DNA of 64,000 nt from Pseudorhodoplanes sp. (GCA_032027085.1 JAVSMS010000001.1:4069730-4133729), one strand, 5' to 3'. Positions 52,111 through 59,965 are shown, counted from the stretch's first letter. The notes: generated from the sequence alone by a model not told the origin. A program made the numbers and translations.

Positions 52111-52250
52111 GTCGTCCCGGCCAAGCGACGGCAACGGGTCCGGCCGAAGGCCGGCCCCGTTGGCGCCGCGCGAGCCGGGACCCATACCCACGGCGTCTAC
52201 GCGCGTTCGCAAGCGCAGAGGCTATGGGTCCCCGCGTTCGCGGGGACGAC
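52111..52250. repeat. Composite palindromic element, family B related
   Basis: GTCGTCCCGGCCAAGCGACGG on the left, a nested GGTCCGGCC-GAA-GGCCGGCC hairpin, then GGGACCCATA and CTATGGGTCCCCGCG TTCGCGGGGACGAC at the right. It fills most of the spacer between the 58-residue gene and the protease gene. Confidence 0.72.
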
Positions 52251-52278
52251 GGCTGAATTGAATTGCGGCCTGTCGACT

Positions 52279-52455
52279 TTAAGACTTCCCGCGCCGGCTT
52301 TTGCCCTTGCCATTGCGCAACGCCTTCACGTCGCGCGCGGTCTTGCCGCGGCCGATGCGGTCCAGGTGATTGAGGAATTCGCGAAACACGCTGAGATGAT
52401 CGCGCCGCGGCGCCGGCTGCCGGATCGCACGCAAGACGCCATGCAATGAGTCCAT
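52279..52455 (-). CDS. Small basic protein, position of GTA gp3.5
   Basis: A 58-residue protein (MDSLHGVLRAIRQPAPRRDH to GKSRRGKS), strongly basic at the C-terminus. ATG 52455 has CTGGAGAC 6 nt upstream. Directly upstream of the prohead protease, where RcGTA has the small gene g3.5; homology is not demonstrable by eye. Confidence 0.6.
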   Translation of the reverse strand: MDSLHGVLRAIRQPAPRRDHLSVFREFLNHLDRIGRGKTARDVKALRNGKGKSRRGKS

Positions 52456-52710
52456 CGCTCGTCTCCAGATAAGTGATCGAAATGCAAAAACCCGCGCGCG
52501 ACATCGCCGCTGCCGCGCAGGGCGGCGGCGCTCGCGCATCGCGAAAATCGAACATGACAATCGGACATGACGCGGACGCCGACGTCCGCAGACAGCACGG
52601 GAGGCGCGAGATCGCCGCGCGTCCTTGAATGCGGCCGGCAAACCGGTCATGCTGGCGACGGCGCATGCCGGCGCGCGAAACCCGCCTGCATCGTCCGGAG
52701 TGAACGCCCC

Positions 52711-53001
52711 ATGCGGATCCTGTTGTCGTTTGCCCTGCTGCTCGCGACCGCCCATGCCGCCACGGCGGAGATCCGCATTCGCGAGTCGCGCTTCAGCGAC
52801 GGCATGCTGATCGTGCGCGGCGAGACCGCGCCTGGCCGCGAGGTGACGCTGCAGGGGAAATTCAGCACGACGGCCAACGAACAGGGCCGATTCACCTTCA
52901 GCGTCCCCTACAAGCCCGTTGATTGCCTCGCCGATATCCGCTCCGGCCCCGACCGCTATTCCGCCTTCATCACCGATTGCTTCAAGGCAAGATCGCACTG
53001 A
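52711..53001 (+). CDS. Small secreted protein, carboxypeptidase-regulatory-like
   Basis: A 96-residue exported protein: signal peptide MRILLSFALLLATAHAATA, then a beta-rich domain (EIRIRESRFSDGMLIVRGET, GREVTLQGKFSTTANEQGRF) and a pair of cysteines (VDCLADI, FITDCFK) that could form a disulfide. The pattern suggests an Ig-like carbohydrate or protein-binding fold. Plus strand, between the small particle-cluster genes. Confidence 0.75.
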   Translation: MRILLSFALLLATAHAATAEIRIRESRFSDGMLIVRGETAPGREVTLQGKFSTTANEQGRFTFSVPYKPVDCLADIRSGPDRYSAFITDCFKARSH

Positions 53002-53012
53002 CGCAGCGCTGC

Positions 53013-53198
53013 TTACTTGCCGCCGAACCGGCGATTGAAACGCGCGAGCTCGCGCACGAAATCGTCAAAGCGCCGCATCGCGGCGACCAGTTCGCGCAGC
53101 GCGAAAATCAGCAGCACGCTCGCGCTCGACGCCCACAGAAACAAAGCCAGATGCGCGAGATCGCCGCGCTCGACGAAGATGCGGGTGAGATCGCCCAT
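53013..53198 (-). CDS. Small single-TM protein, 61 residues
   Basis: MGDLTRIFVERGDLAHLALF and then LWASSASVLLIFALRELVAA (one TM helix), and a charged C-terminal helix RRFDDFVRELARFNRRFGG. ATG 53198 has AAGGA upstream. Lies among minus-strand small genes between portal and protease; function unknown. Confidence 0.75.
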   Translation of the reverse strand: MGDLTRIFVERGDLAHLALFLWASSASVLLIFALRELVAAMRRFDDFVRELARFNRRFGGK

Positions 53199-53226
53199 GA
53201 TCCTTTGCCCATCTGGCCGTTGGCCC

Positions 53227-53252
53227 AAAAAAAAAGCCCCGCCAGGCGGAGC
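53227..53252 (-). terminator. Intrinsic terminator between two small particle-cluster genes
   Basis: Minus strand GCTCCG-CCTGG-CGGGGC (one G-U pair) followed by nine T. It lies between the 87-residue gene and the 61-residue TM gene. Confidence 0.8.
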
Positions 53253-53290
53253 TCGTTTCCCGTCTCTTGCCGCGCCTGCCGGCGCGCGTT

Positions 53291-53554
53291 CTATTTCATC
53301 GCAGCAGCGGCCGGCCTGACCGTCGCTTGCAACTCCCGCGCCCGGTCTTGCGATAGGCCGTCCTGCATGTTGCGCGGCTCGCCGCATCCGGATTTGCCGG
53401 ACAGCCAGTCCGCGGTCTCTGCCAGCGTGAGGAACGCGACCTGCATCTCCATCAGGCGCTTGCGCTCCTCCTCGCTGCAGGCGGGATTGTCCGCTTGCGC
53501 GCGACAGCGCATGGCATAGCGGCGCAATTCCGGCCCGCTCAGTGTATTCAGCAT
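53291..53554 (-). CDS. Small protein of unknown function, 87 residues
   Basis: MLNTLSGPELRRYAMRCRAQ, PACSEEERKRLMEMQVAFLT and LAETADWLSGKSGCGEPRNM suggest an all-helical protein with three cysteines. ATG 53554 has GGAGG 6 nt upstream, good support for a real gene. No family assigned. Confidence 0.75.
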   Translation of the reverse strand: MLNTLSGPELRRYAMRCRAQADNPACSEEERKRLMEMQVAFLTLAETADWLSGKSGCGEPRNMQDGLSQDRARELQATVRPAAAAMK

Positions 53555-53671
53555 GATTGCCTCCATTGCGTTGGAGGCACCCTGCGCCCTTGCCTGCGGG
53601 AAAGCGACCGCCTTGGAGTCTAAGAGCAAAGGTCAACTACACCGACAATGTCCCTGCTTGCTCAATCGGTG

Positions 53672-53920
53672 CTACTGGGTCCCGTGGCGTTTGCGGTCGC
53701 TTTGCTCGGAAAGCACTCCGATCTCCGATGACTTGAGGCCTTCGGCCGGCAGCGAGACCCCGGCATTGGCGAGCCCCAGGCGAAACAGCTCGCGCACCGC
53801 GGCGGCACGGCTCGGCATCCGCTTCTGGAAACGGAAATCGTCCACCGCGGACAATTCGTCGGGACTGAGCATGATCTGCAGCCGCTCGCCGCGGCCGCCG
53901 TATTCCCTGCGAAACGGCAT
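53672..53920 (-). CDS. Ribbon-helix-helix-like DNA-binding protein
   Basis: An 82-residue protein: RLQIMLSPDELSAVDDFRFQ KRMPSRAAAVRELFRLGLA fits a beta strand followed by two helices as in Arc/MetJ/CopG regulators. ATG 53920 has AGGAGG at 7 nt. It may regulate nearby small genes or the particle operon; no toxin partner is visible. Confidence 0.75.
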   Translation of the reverse strand: MPFRREYGGRGERLQIMLSPDELSAVDDFRFQKRMPSRAAAVRELFRLGLANAGVSLPAEGLKSSEIGVLSEQSDRKRHGTQ

Positions 53921-54110
53921 CACGCCCTCCTGAGTAGGAAACATTGATTGAACAACTCACTGTCAATGCGTTACTTACTCATTGGTTCCCGGTGCGCCGG
54001 ACTGGACTATCCTTTGTTTGATCATGCTGGCGCAGTACGATCTCGCGAAATTGCAAAGCTTCCACATGCAACCGCGTCACTTGGCCGACCCGCGCAACAC
54101 GCGCGCTCAT

Positions 54111-54142
54111 AAAAATGCCCGGCATTCGTGCGAATGCCGGGC
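54111..54142 (-). terminator. Intrinsic terminator
   Basis: Minus strand GCCCGGCATTCG-CA-CGAATGCCGGGC then ATTTTT. A perfect 12-bp stem, strong enough to stop any leftward transcript from the 54-kb region before the ribbon-helix-helix gene. Confidence 0.82.
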
Positions 54143-54356
54143 CTGGGAAGGGCCATGACGGAAGGGCCTCGGCGTCGGGGGTTGGGGGATTGCCGGTGAG
54201 CCCTTCCGGAGGTGTCCGGACGTACCCTGCTGTAAAACGCCGCGCGGTGGTATCTCGTTCCAAGCCGTGGCAACCAACTCTGCGTTCAACGCGAGATGCG
54301 TCGGATTGCCGCCCTCGCAGAAGCTGCGGGTCAGTTCGGGCATGCGCGCTGCTCAT

Positions 54357-54388
54357 AAAAAAAAGCGCCGGCGCAGACCTTGGCCGGC
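54357..54388 (-). terminator. Intrinsic terminator
   Basis: Minus strand GCCGGC-10 nt-GCCGGC, then GC and eight T. It follows the 57-residue gene by about 220 bp. The tail TTTTTTTTATGAG resembles the tail of the neighbouring terminator at 54111. Confidence 0.72.
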
Positions 54389-54607
54389 CATTCGACATCG
54401 CGCGTGGATGGCAACATCAGGTCAAATCTTGATCGGCTGCGCATGTCGTTTGCGGCGCTGCGCCGGCCGGCAGAATGCCCCCGCGAAAGGGGGGCGGCCG
54501 GCTTCCATGTGGAAGGGGGAGGAAGCCGGCCGAACGAACCTGGCGCACGGGGGGGACCGCCAGGTCCGGAACTCTATCTGTCGGAAACGTTCAAGCCGCG
54601 TGCAGCC

Positions 54608-54781
54608 TTACGAATTTCGCAGATCGGCCATCTGATCGGCGAGCAGACGCAGGATCCTCCGGCGTTGCGCCTCGTCGGCGCTGGCCGCGAGCAGTTTGCG
54701 GTAGAGTTTGATGTTCTGCTCGCTGATGAATTTTTCCAGATCGTCGGGCAGCATTACGCAGCGTTTGTGCATCACGGCCAT
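54608..54781 (-). CDS. Small helical protein, 57 residues
   Basis: MAVMHKRCVMLPDDLEKFIS followed by EQNIKLYRKLLAASADEAQR and RRILRLLADQMADLRNS: a two-helix soluble protein rich in Leu/Arg. ATG 54781 is preceded by AAGGAA; ATG 54772 is an alternative. It is divergent from the LuxR-type gene, suggesting co-regulation. Confidence 0.7.
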   Translation of the reverse strand: MAVMHKRCVMLPDDLEKFISEQNIKLYRKLLAASADEAQRRRILRLLADQMADLRNS

Positions 54782-54944
54782 GCGTCTTTCCTTGATCGGT
54801 ATCAACACCTGACGATCTCCAATGTCATATCCAAGTAAGGAGGAACAATAGCCCAAAGCGGCTAGACCTCGCCGCGCCGCGCCCGGCCGCGATGCAGCAA
54901 TGCAGCAACATGGCGCAACGAAATCCATCAAACGGGAATGACGC

Positions 54945-55775
54945 ATGACAGACCCCGCGATGCCTTTCGAAAAATTGAATTCGTTGCCGGCCAGCGCTGT
55001 CATTCTCGACGCATCGGGCACGATCGTGGCCGTCAACGACGCCTGGAAGGAGTTTGCCGAGCGCAACGGCCTGCGCCTTCCCGCTTTCGCGATCGGCGCA
55101 AATTATCTGCAATATTGCAGCTCCGCCGACGCGCTCTCGCGCCGCTTCCTGAAGGAGCTGAAATCCCTGCTCGCCGGCCGGCTCGGCCTGCTGACCTACA
55201 TCTATCCCTGCCACTCGCCGACCGAGCAGCACTGGTTCTCGCTGATCGGCCTGCCGCTGTCGCTGGAGAAGCCGGCCGGCGTCGCCCTCCTGCATGTCGA
55301 CCTTACCGGCATGTTGCCGCGCGCCGCCGCGCTGCCGAACGGCAGTCGCGAGCGCAAGGCGCTTGTCGGTCGGGCCGCGCTCGACGCAATCACCGGCGCG
55401 GTTGAGCGCACGGTGTCGGAAACGCTCGCCTCGCAGCTCAATACGCTCATCGCCGCGCCGCCGGCGGAAGCGCCGCTGCGGCCGGAACCATCGGCCGGCA
55501 AGGAAGAGAGCGCGCTGGCGCGCGCGGGCCTCAGCCGGCGGCAATTGCAGGTTCTGCAATTGCTCGGCGAGGGCAAATCCAACAAGGAAGTGGCCCGCGC
55601 CCTCCTCCTCTCGCCGCACACCGTCAAGCTGCATGTCTCCGCCATCCTGCAGCGATTGAAGCTCAACAGCCGCACGCATGCGGCGCTGCTCGCCTCCCGG
55701 CTCAGCCAGGAGGATTGGGACACGCTGAATGGCGGCGACATTTACACCTGGAAGAAGAATTCGACCGCGGCATGA
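54945..55775 (+). CDS. LuxR-family regulator with N-terminal PAS-like domain
   Basis: A 276-residue regulator. The N-terminal half has PAS character (LPASAVILDASGTIVAVNDAW, FAIGANYLQYCSSAD), a linker of about 40 residues, then the LuxR helix-turn-helix near 198-258 (LSRRQLQVLQLLGEGKSNKEVARALLLSPHTVKLH, split here into LSRRQLQVLQLLGEGKSN and KEVARALLLSPHTVKLH). There is no autoinducer-binding domain and no receiver, so it responds to some other signal. It sits inside the particle cluster between protease and portal and converges with the portal gene. Confidence 0.85.
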   Translation: MTDPAMPFEKLNSLPASAVILDASGTIVAVNDAWKEFAERNGLRLPAFAIGANYLQYCSSADALSRRFLKELKSLLAGRLGLLTYIYPCHSPTEQHWFSLIGLPLSLEKPAGVALLHVDLTGMLPRAAALPNGSRERKALVGRAALDAITGAVERTVSETLASQLNTLIAAPPAEAPLRPEPSAGKEESALARAGLSRRQLQVLQLLGEGKSNKEVARALLLSPHTVKLHVSAILQRLKLNSRTHAALLASRLSQEDWDTLNGGDIYTWKKNSTAA

Positions 55776-55840
55776 CACTTGCGCGGGTTTTGCTCGCGAC
55801 CCGCACCGCCTCATGCGTTGAGATGGCGAAGCAGAAGGAA

Positions 55841-57010
55841 TTACTGGAACACATCCCCGCCCTCGACCGGCGCGTAGCCCACCGCCGCGCGCTTCTCGTT
55901 CACCGTCAGGAACGGCGCCGCGCTGACGCGCTCCCAGAGCGCGGCGCGATCGAACGACAGCGCCTCGATGCGGTCGGTGTCGACCACGAGCCGCACCTCG
56001 CCGAAAGCCGGCTGCAGCCATTGCGCGATGGAAGCGCCGAGCCGCTGCGCCAGCGGCAGCACGGTGGCGCGGAAGAAGCCGCGGTTCGCCTCCTGGTAAT
56101 TCGCGTAGGTGTTGTCGCCGGGAATGCCGAGCAGCATCGGCGGCACGCCGAAGGCGAGCGCGATCTCGCGCGCGGCGTTGTGCTTGGCGTCGAGGAAATC
56201 CATGTCCTTTGGCGTCAGCGACATCGGCTTCCAGTCGAGCCCGCCTTCCAGCAGCATCGGCCGGCCGGCATTCTTGGCGCCCTGATAATGTTCGTCGAGC
56301 TCGAGCTTCAGCCGCTCGAACTGGTTGTCGGTGAGGAGCGAGGCGTCCGGCCCCGCATAGACCAGCGCGCCGGAGGGCCGCGCCGCATTGTCGAGCAGCG
56401 CCTTGTTCCAGCTTGCCGCCGCGTTGTGCGTGTCGACCGCGATCGCCGCCGCTTCCAGCGCGGAGAGGCCGTAATGGTCGTCGAGCGGATGAAATTGCAG
56501 AAGATGCAGGATCGGCGGCAGCGGCGCGTCCTGCGCGAAGCGCACGCTGCGGCCACCGGCATGATACTCATACGCCTGCGGCCAGCCGTCGGCGCCCGGC
56601 ACGACGCGCATGCGGTCGGGCCGCAGCGCATGCAGCTCGCGCAACGTTCCGTCGAGCGACACGTTTTCGATATAGGCGTTGCCGGCGAGCAGGAGATGCG
56701 CGGTCACGCTCTCGAGGAACGCGGCGCCGTCCTGGCGCGGATTGGGCCGCTGCAGCAGATCGAGCAGCGGATGCGTGTCGCGCTCGGCCTCGCCTTCGAA
56801 GGCAAGCCAGGTCACCGAGCCGACATTCTCGGCGATGAGCCGCACCGCGCGATGCACGATGGCGTTCTTCATGTAGCCTTCGCGCGCCAGCGCCGCGTAG
56901 TCATGCGGCGTCCAGCGCGCGCGGCCCGCGCCCTGCAGCGCGACGATCTGCGCCGTGCGCGAGGCCTTCGCCTCCGGCGCGCGGAAGAGCGATTTGAAAT
57001 AGCTGATCAT
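55841..57010 (-). CDS. GTA/HK97-type portal protein (gp3)
   Basis: A 389-residue portal subunit: MKNAIVHRAVRLIAENVGSV, DTHPLLDLLQRPNPRQDGAA, FLESVTAHLLLAGNAYIENV, HLLQFHPLDDHYGLSALEAA, and FGVPPMLLGIPGDNTYANYQEANRGFF (as FGVPPMLLGIPG and YANYQEANRGFF) are the HK97 portal signature. Length is that of GTA portals. It lies 55 bp downstream, in gene direction, of a tandem repeat. The terminase gene it should neighbour is 5.7 kb away. Confidence 0.95.
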   Translation of the reverse strand: MISYFKSLFRAPEAKASRTAQIVALQGAGRARWTPHDYAALAREGYMKNAIVHRAVRLIAENVGSVTWLAFEGEAERDTHPLLDLLQRPNPRQDGAAFLESVTAHLLLAGNAYIENVSLDGTLRELHALRPDRMRVVPGADGWPQAYEYHAGGRSVRFAQDAPLPPILHLLQFHPLDDHYGLSALEAAAIAVDTHNAAASWNKALLDNAARPSGALVYAGPDASLLTDNQFERLKLELDEHYQGAKNAGRPMLLEGGLDWKPMSLTPKDMDFLDAKHNAAREIALAFGVPPMLLGIPGDNTYANYQEANRGFFRATVLPLAQRLGASIAQWLQPAFGEVRLVVDTDRIEALSFDRAALWERVSAAPFLTVNEKRAAVGYAPVEGGDVFQ

Positions 57011-57064
57011 GTCGATGTCATCCCTTCCGCCCTCGTCCTCAGAGGCGGGCCGAGAATGCGTGAC

Positions 57065-57172
57065 GGCGCGTCAACAAGCCGTGGCGACGCGCGCCAACAA
57101 TCTGTGGCGATGCGTGTCAACAAGCAGCGGCGACGCACAATCTGTGGCGATGCGTGTCCACAATCTGTGGCG
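57065..57172. repeat. Tandem 23-bp direct repeats upstream of the portal gene
   Basis: About 4.5 units of TCAACAATCTGTGGCGATGCG TG type, starting near 57071, 57094, 57117, 57136 (shortened) and 57157. Units differ at a few positions (AAGCCGTGG, AATCTGTGG, AAGCAGCGG). They abut the family B palindrome. Position 60-160 bp before the portal start fits an operator array. Confidence 0.8.
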
Positions 57173-57245
57173 CGTCCCCGCGAAAGCGGGGACCCATACC
57201 TTGCCATTCTCTCCGAGTCGTTCCCGCGCAAGCGGGAACCCATAA
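57173..57245. repeat. Palindromic repeat family B, copy 4
   Basis: CGTCCCCGCGAAAGCGGGGACCCATA (as CGTCCCCGCGAAAGCGGGGA then CCCATA) followed by TCGTTCCCGCGCAAGCGGGA ACCCATA. Here the two halves are in direct, not inverted, order, unlike the copy at 51414. Confidence 0.75.
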
Positions 57246-57559
57246 ACATCACACTAGCAATGAGGCTGCGCTCCTCACGATGTAGGCGGAGGAGATTCAT
57301 CAGGTACATTTGTGGAGAATGCCGCAACCCTAACGCAGCAGACGCACGCTGTCAAGGATTATTTTCCCATTTATCTATCGCGTTCCGCTATAGTCAACGC
57401 GTCGGCTTGGGCCATAGCGACATTGACCGCACGTTCGCAGCGATCCGCTGCAACCCCACCACAACATATGGTAATATTGTAACGTAATGGTTGCTTACGT
57501 ATAAAAAGACGACCTTTGCGTGTATCACTGCCAGCCTCATCCAAACGAGGAGGGATGAA

Positions 57560-57724
57560 ATGGCCTACCGGAGACGTAAGGGCGGCGATACGTGGCACTG
57601 GTGCCGGAATTGTTCGAATTGGCCAACTCTAGCCGAGTCAGAGGAACGGCCCACCAAACCGGCCGGCGGCGAACTCTGTAACGAGTGCCTAGCGAAGGAC
57701 AAAGCCGGCAACTGCACTAAGTAA
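57560..57724 (+). CDS. Small zinc-ribbon protein, 54 residues
   Basis: MAYRRRKGGDTWHWCRNCSN then WPTLAESEERPTKPAGGELC NECLAKDKAGNCTK: two CxxC pairs (CRNC, CNEC) spaced as in a zinc ribbon. ATG 57560 has AGGAGG at 7-8 nt. This short family recurs in rhizobia; its function is unknown. Base composition is more AT-rich than its surroundings. Confidence 0.8.
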   Translation: MAYRRRKGGDTWHWCRNCSNWPTLAESEERPTKPAGGELCNECLAKDKAGNCTK

Positions 57725-57980
57725 TCGACATAACATCAAGCCGCAGGACGGCTTGATCGCCAGCGAAGTATATCGTGCGCAAGGACGTGGCGTAATTCAC
57801 GCCCTTGTCGCGCGCGAAGTCGTCAAAACAGCCCAGACAAACCACGTAGCTTTGTAAGTGATGCGGGACGACCGCGCACCATACGTCCTGCGGTACATTA
57901 AAATCAAACTTGTCGGCAACGCCGCACGCCTTGCATGTTTGGCGCTGGCAATTGTTCCAGCCTGACAGCCGATTGGTCAT
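57717..57980 (-). CDS. Small Cys-rich protein of unknown function, 87 residues
   Basis: WNNCQRQTCKACGVADKFDF, DVWCAVVPHHLQSYVVCLGC and FDDFARDKGVNYATSLRTI. Cysteine pairs (CKAC, CLGC) and HH suggest a metal-binding fold. It converges on the zinc-ribbon gene with an 8-nt tail overlap. AT-rich for this genome; possibly acquired. Confidence 0.7.
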   Translation of the reverse strand: MTNRLSGWNNCQRQTCKACGVADKFDFNVPQDVWCAVVPHHLQSYVVCLGCFDDFARDKGVNYATSLRTIYFAGDQAVLRLDVMSIT

Positions 57981-58128
57981 AATAAAGCAATAGATCGCCT
58001 ACAGGGATTGTTCCCGCCAACGTACAAGATCACAACGCGAGTACCGCGCGGGTAACACCACCCATTCCCAGTCCGGTTTGATCAAGTCGTGCTCGACAGG
58101 AAATCAATCGTGCCCTTGCATGAAAAAG

Positions 58129-58153
58129 AAAAGCCCGCACGCAGCGGGCTTTT
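58129..58153. terminator. Bidirectional intrinsic terminator
   Basis: AAAAGCCCGC-ACGCA-GCGGGCTTTT: a 10-bp stem. On the minus strand it is followed by CTTTTC, making it a terminator of the 24-residue gene; it also fits the plus strand. Confidence 0.8.
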
Positions 58154-58176
58154 CGATTCACTTTCCCTGCAGCCGG

Positions 58177-58251
58177 TCAGATCACGCCGACCAGCGCCAG
58201 GATCACGACAATACTGAGCGGGACGCCCAGCAACCACAGAATAACCGGCAT
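58177..58251 (-). CDS. 24-residue hydrophobic microprotein
   Basis: MPVILWLLGVPLSIVVILAL then VGVI: one TM helix with a Pro kink. ATG 58251 has a strong AGGAG at 7 nt and the gene ends close to an intrinsic terminator, so it is an independent small transcription unit. Short proteins of this pattern recur in rhizobial genomes. Confidence 0.7.
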   Translation of the reverse strand: MPVILWLLGVPLSIVVILALVGVI

Positions 58252-58323
58252 GGTTCAGCTCCTCATGTGTCCGCCATATCTCCGACGAAACAACGTGAAG
58301 AGCGCACGCCTGTTCCGCAAAAA

Positions 58324-58926
58324 TTATTTTGCCGACAGCGGGAACCGTTTGATGTCGTCGGCAATCTTGGGAAATTGCGCAGCAAGCTCCTCCGCCTTGC
58401 CGAGCTCCACATCTTCCGGCAGCACGCCCGGCCATTCGGTCGAGCCGCCGAGAAACCATTGCCGCGTGCCGATCACGCGCGCGGTGTGAAAGGTGTTGCC
58501 GGGAATGAGAAACTGCACGTGCTGGCCCGCACGCAGATCCGGCCCCATGACGATGCGCTCGCCCTCCCCGCGCAGCAGCAGAACCTCCAGCGGGTCGCCC
58601 ATGTAATAATGATAGAACTGGTCGTTCCGGATGCGGTGCAGCTTCACCGGCTCGTCCGGCGTCACCATGAAGTAAAGTCCCGATCCCACCGGCCGCTTGT
58701 CGGCGAAGGGCGGCTGCATCCCGCCCGCTGCGATCTCGTTCTTCGCCACATAGGTCACCCGCACATAGCCGCAGGTCGCGTTCGGCGAAAGGTCGAGAGC
58801 TTTGCGCACATCCTGCGCACTCATTCCGTTATGCATGTCGCGTCCTGTCTGCACGTGAGCCGGCGTCAGCGCCGCGGCGCCGGTGAGCGAAGCGCCGGCG
58901 AGAAATCCGCGGCGGGTGGAATCCAT
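58324..58926 (-). CDS. Tat-exported cupin protein (DUF985 / Cupin_5)
   Basis: A 200-residue protein with a twin-arginine-like start (MDSTRRGFLAGASLTGAAAL) and the DUF985 cupin pattern ADKRPVGSGLYFMVTPDEPV, LHRIRNDQFYHYYMGDPLEV and LIPGNTFHTARVIG, including His residues that could bind a metal or sugar. Function unknown. Confidence 0.85.
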   Translation of the reverse strand: MDSTRRGFLAGASLTGAAALTPAHVQTGRDMHNGMSAQDVRKALDLSPNATCGYVRVTYVAKNEIAAGGMQPPFADKRPVGSGLYFMVTPDEPVKLHRIRNDQFYHYYMGDPLEVLLLRGEGERIVMGPDLRAGQHVQFLIPGNTFHTARVIGTRQWFLGGSTEWPGVLPEDVELGKAEELAAQFPKIADDIKRFPLSAK

Positions 58927-59096
58927 GCCACATCTCCCTCGGCTGGTGACGGTTTTTTGAAAAGCGCGCCAGTGTCGGGGCGCACGCCTTGCCCGTCAAG
59001 CCGGCGGCCCCGGCGAAAGCGATGCCCCTGCTTTTCTCTTCGCGGCGGTGCTGCTAGATTTCCATGCAGGACCGGCCAGCACGCGAGGCTGCTCCG

Positions 59097-59924
59097 ATGA
59101 CTCTCGAACATTCCGTTGCCCGTCACTATCGTCACGGCGGACTGGAGCAGGCCATCCTCCAGGCTCTTGCCGCCAGCGGCAAGGATTCGGCGCGCATCAA
59201 CGCCGACGATCTTGCACCCGCCGACGAATTTCACATCGGCGGCCGCGAGGCCACCGCGGATTTCGCCAAGGCGCTCGGCGCGCGTCCCGGCATGCAGCTT
59301 CTCGATATTGGCAGCGGCATCGGCGGGCCGGCGCGCTATTTCGCGCAGCATCACGGCTGTCATGTCACCGGCATCGACCTCAGCGACGAATATGTCGAGG
59401 TGGCGCGGTCGCTGTCGCGCCGCGCCGGACTCGACGACCGCGTGTCGTTCCGCCAGGGCAGCGCGCTCGATCTGCCCTTCCCGCCCGCGAGCTTCGACGG
59501 CGCCTACATGCTGCATGTCGGCATGAATATCGAGAACAAGGCGGCGCTGTTCGCGCAAGTCCGCCGCGTGCTCAGGCCCGGCGCGCCGTTCGGCATCTAC
59601 GACATCATGCGCGAGAGCGAGGGCGAATTCGTCTATCCCGTTCCCTGGTCCGCCGCGCCGGAGACGAACTTCATCGCCGGCGCGGACACCTACCGGACGC
59701 TGCTCGCCGCCGCCGGATTCACCATCTTGCACGAGCGCAACCGCCGCGATTTCGCAATCGACTTCTTCCGCCGGATGCAGGCGCGCATGGCGGAGAGCGG
59801 CCCTCCCCCGCTCGGCCTGCAGATCATCATGGGACCTTCGGCGCCGCAGAAGATCGGCAACATGGTCGCCCTGCTCAACAGCGGCGTGATCGCGCCGATC
59901 GAGATCGTCTGCCGTCCAACATAG
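59097..59924 (+). CDS. SAM-dependent methyltransferase
   Basis: A 275-residue class I methyltransferase with motif I LLDIGSGIGGPARYF, VTGIDLSDEYVEVARSLSRR and a post-motif DLPFPPASFDGAYMLHVGMN. It resembles methyltransferases acting on small amines or lipids (UbiE/sarcosine-type), but no substrate can be named. ATG 59097 begins the conserved sequence. Confidence 0.88.
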   Translation: MTLEHSVARHYRHGGLEQAILQALAASGKDSARINADDLAPADEFHIGGREATADFAKALGARPGMQLLDIGSGIGGPARYFAQHHGCHVTGIDLSDEYVEVARSLSRRAGLDDRVSFRQGSALDLPFPPASFDGAYMLHVGMNIENKAALFAQVRRVLRPGAPFGIYDIMRESEGEFVYPVPWSAAPETNFIAGADTYRTLLAAAGFTILHERNRRDFAIDFFRRMQARMAESGPPPLGLQIIMGPSAPQKIGNMVALLNSGVIAPIEIVCRPT

Positions 59925-59965
59925 GACACGCCGCAGGTCGCGTTCGCACGACCGTGCCTCCGCCC

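Larger units (their letters stand above)
53921..54607. other. Gene-poor stretch between two regulators
   Basis: A 687-bp region with two minus-strand intrinsic terminators (54111-54142, 54357-54388) and no convincing gene. A 78-codon minus frame (54107-54343) lies between them but runs into the second hairpin and has no family pattern. The region could hold a small RNA bounded by terminators. Confidence 0.5.
57011..57559. other. 549-bp spacer upstream of portal with repeats and an AT-rich end
   Basis: Contains a 23-bp tandem repeat (57065-57172), a family B palindrome (57173-57245), and then sequence that is clearly more AT-rich than the rest of the window (57280-57560). No credible gene. 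The portal promoter should lie here. Confidence 0.6.

Noticed and set aside
54107-54343. 78-codon minus frame (begins MPELTRSFCEGGNP) between two terminators
   Set aside because: Its C-terminus is encoded by a terminator hairpin, it has no good ribosome site or family pattern, and its codon use looks non-coding.
57065-57172. Repeat array considered as a CRISPR
   Set aside because: Units of 23 bp are directly adjacent without unique spacers, irregular in length, and no cas gene is present.
57150-57172. TGTCCACAA-like sites in the tandem repeat considered as DnaA boxes or a replication origin
   Set aside because: Only about 7 of 9 positions fit the DnaA box, just one unit carries it well, and no replication gene is nearby.
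36536-57245. Palindromic elements considered as ends of insertion sequences
   Set aside because: Copies are 60-140 bp, carry no transposase and have no matching target duplications that I can see; dispersed palindromic repeats explain them better.
55715-57487. Plus-strand open frame of about 590 codons across the portal gene
   Set aside because: It is the antisense shadow of the portal gene in GC-rich DNA; its residues are Arg/His/Ala-biased and match no family, while the portal frame is clear.
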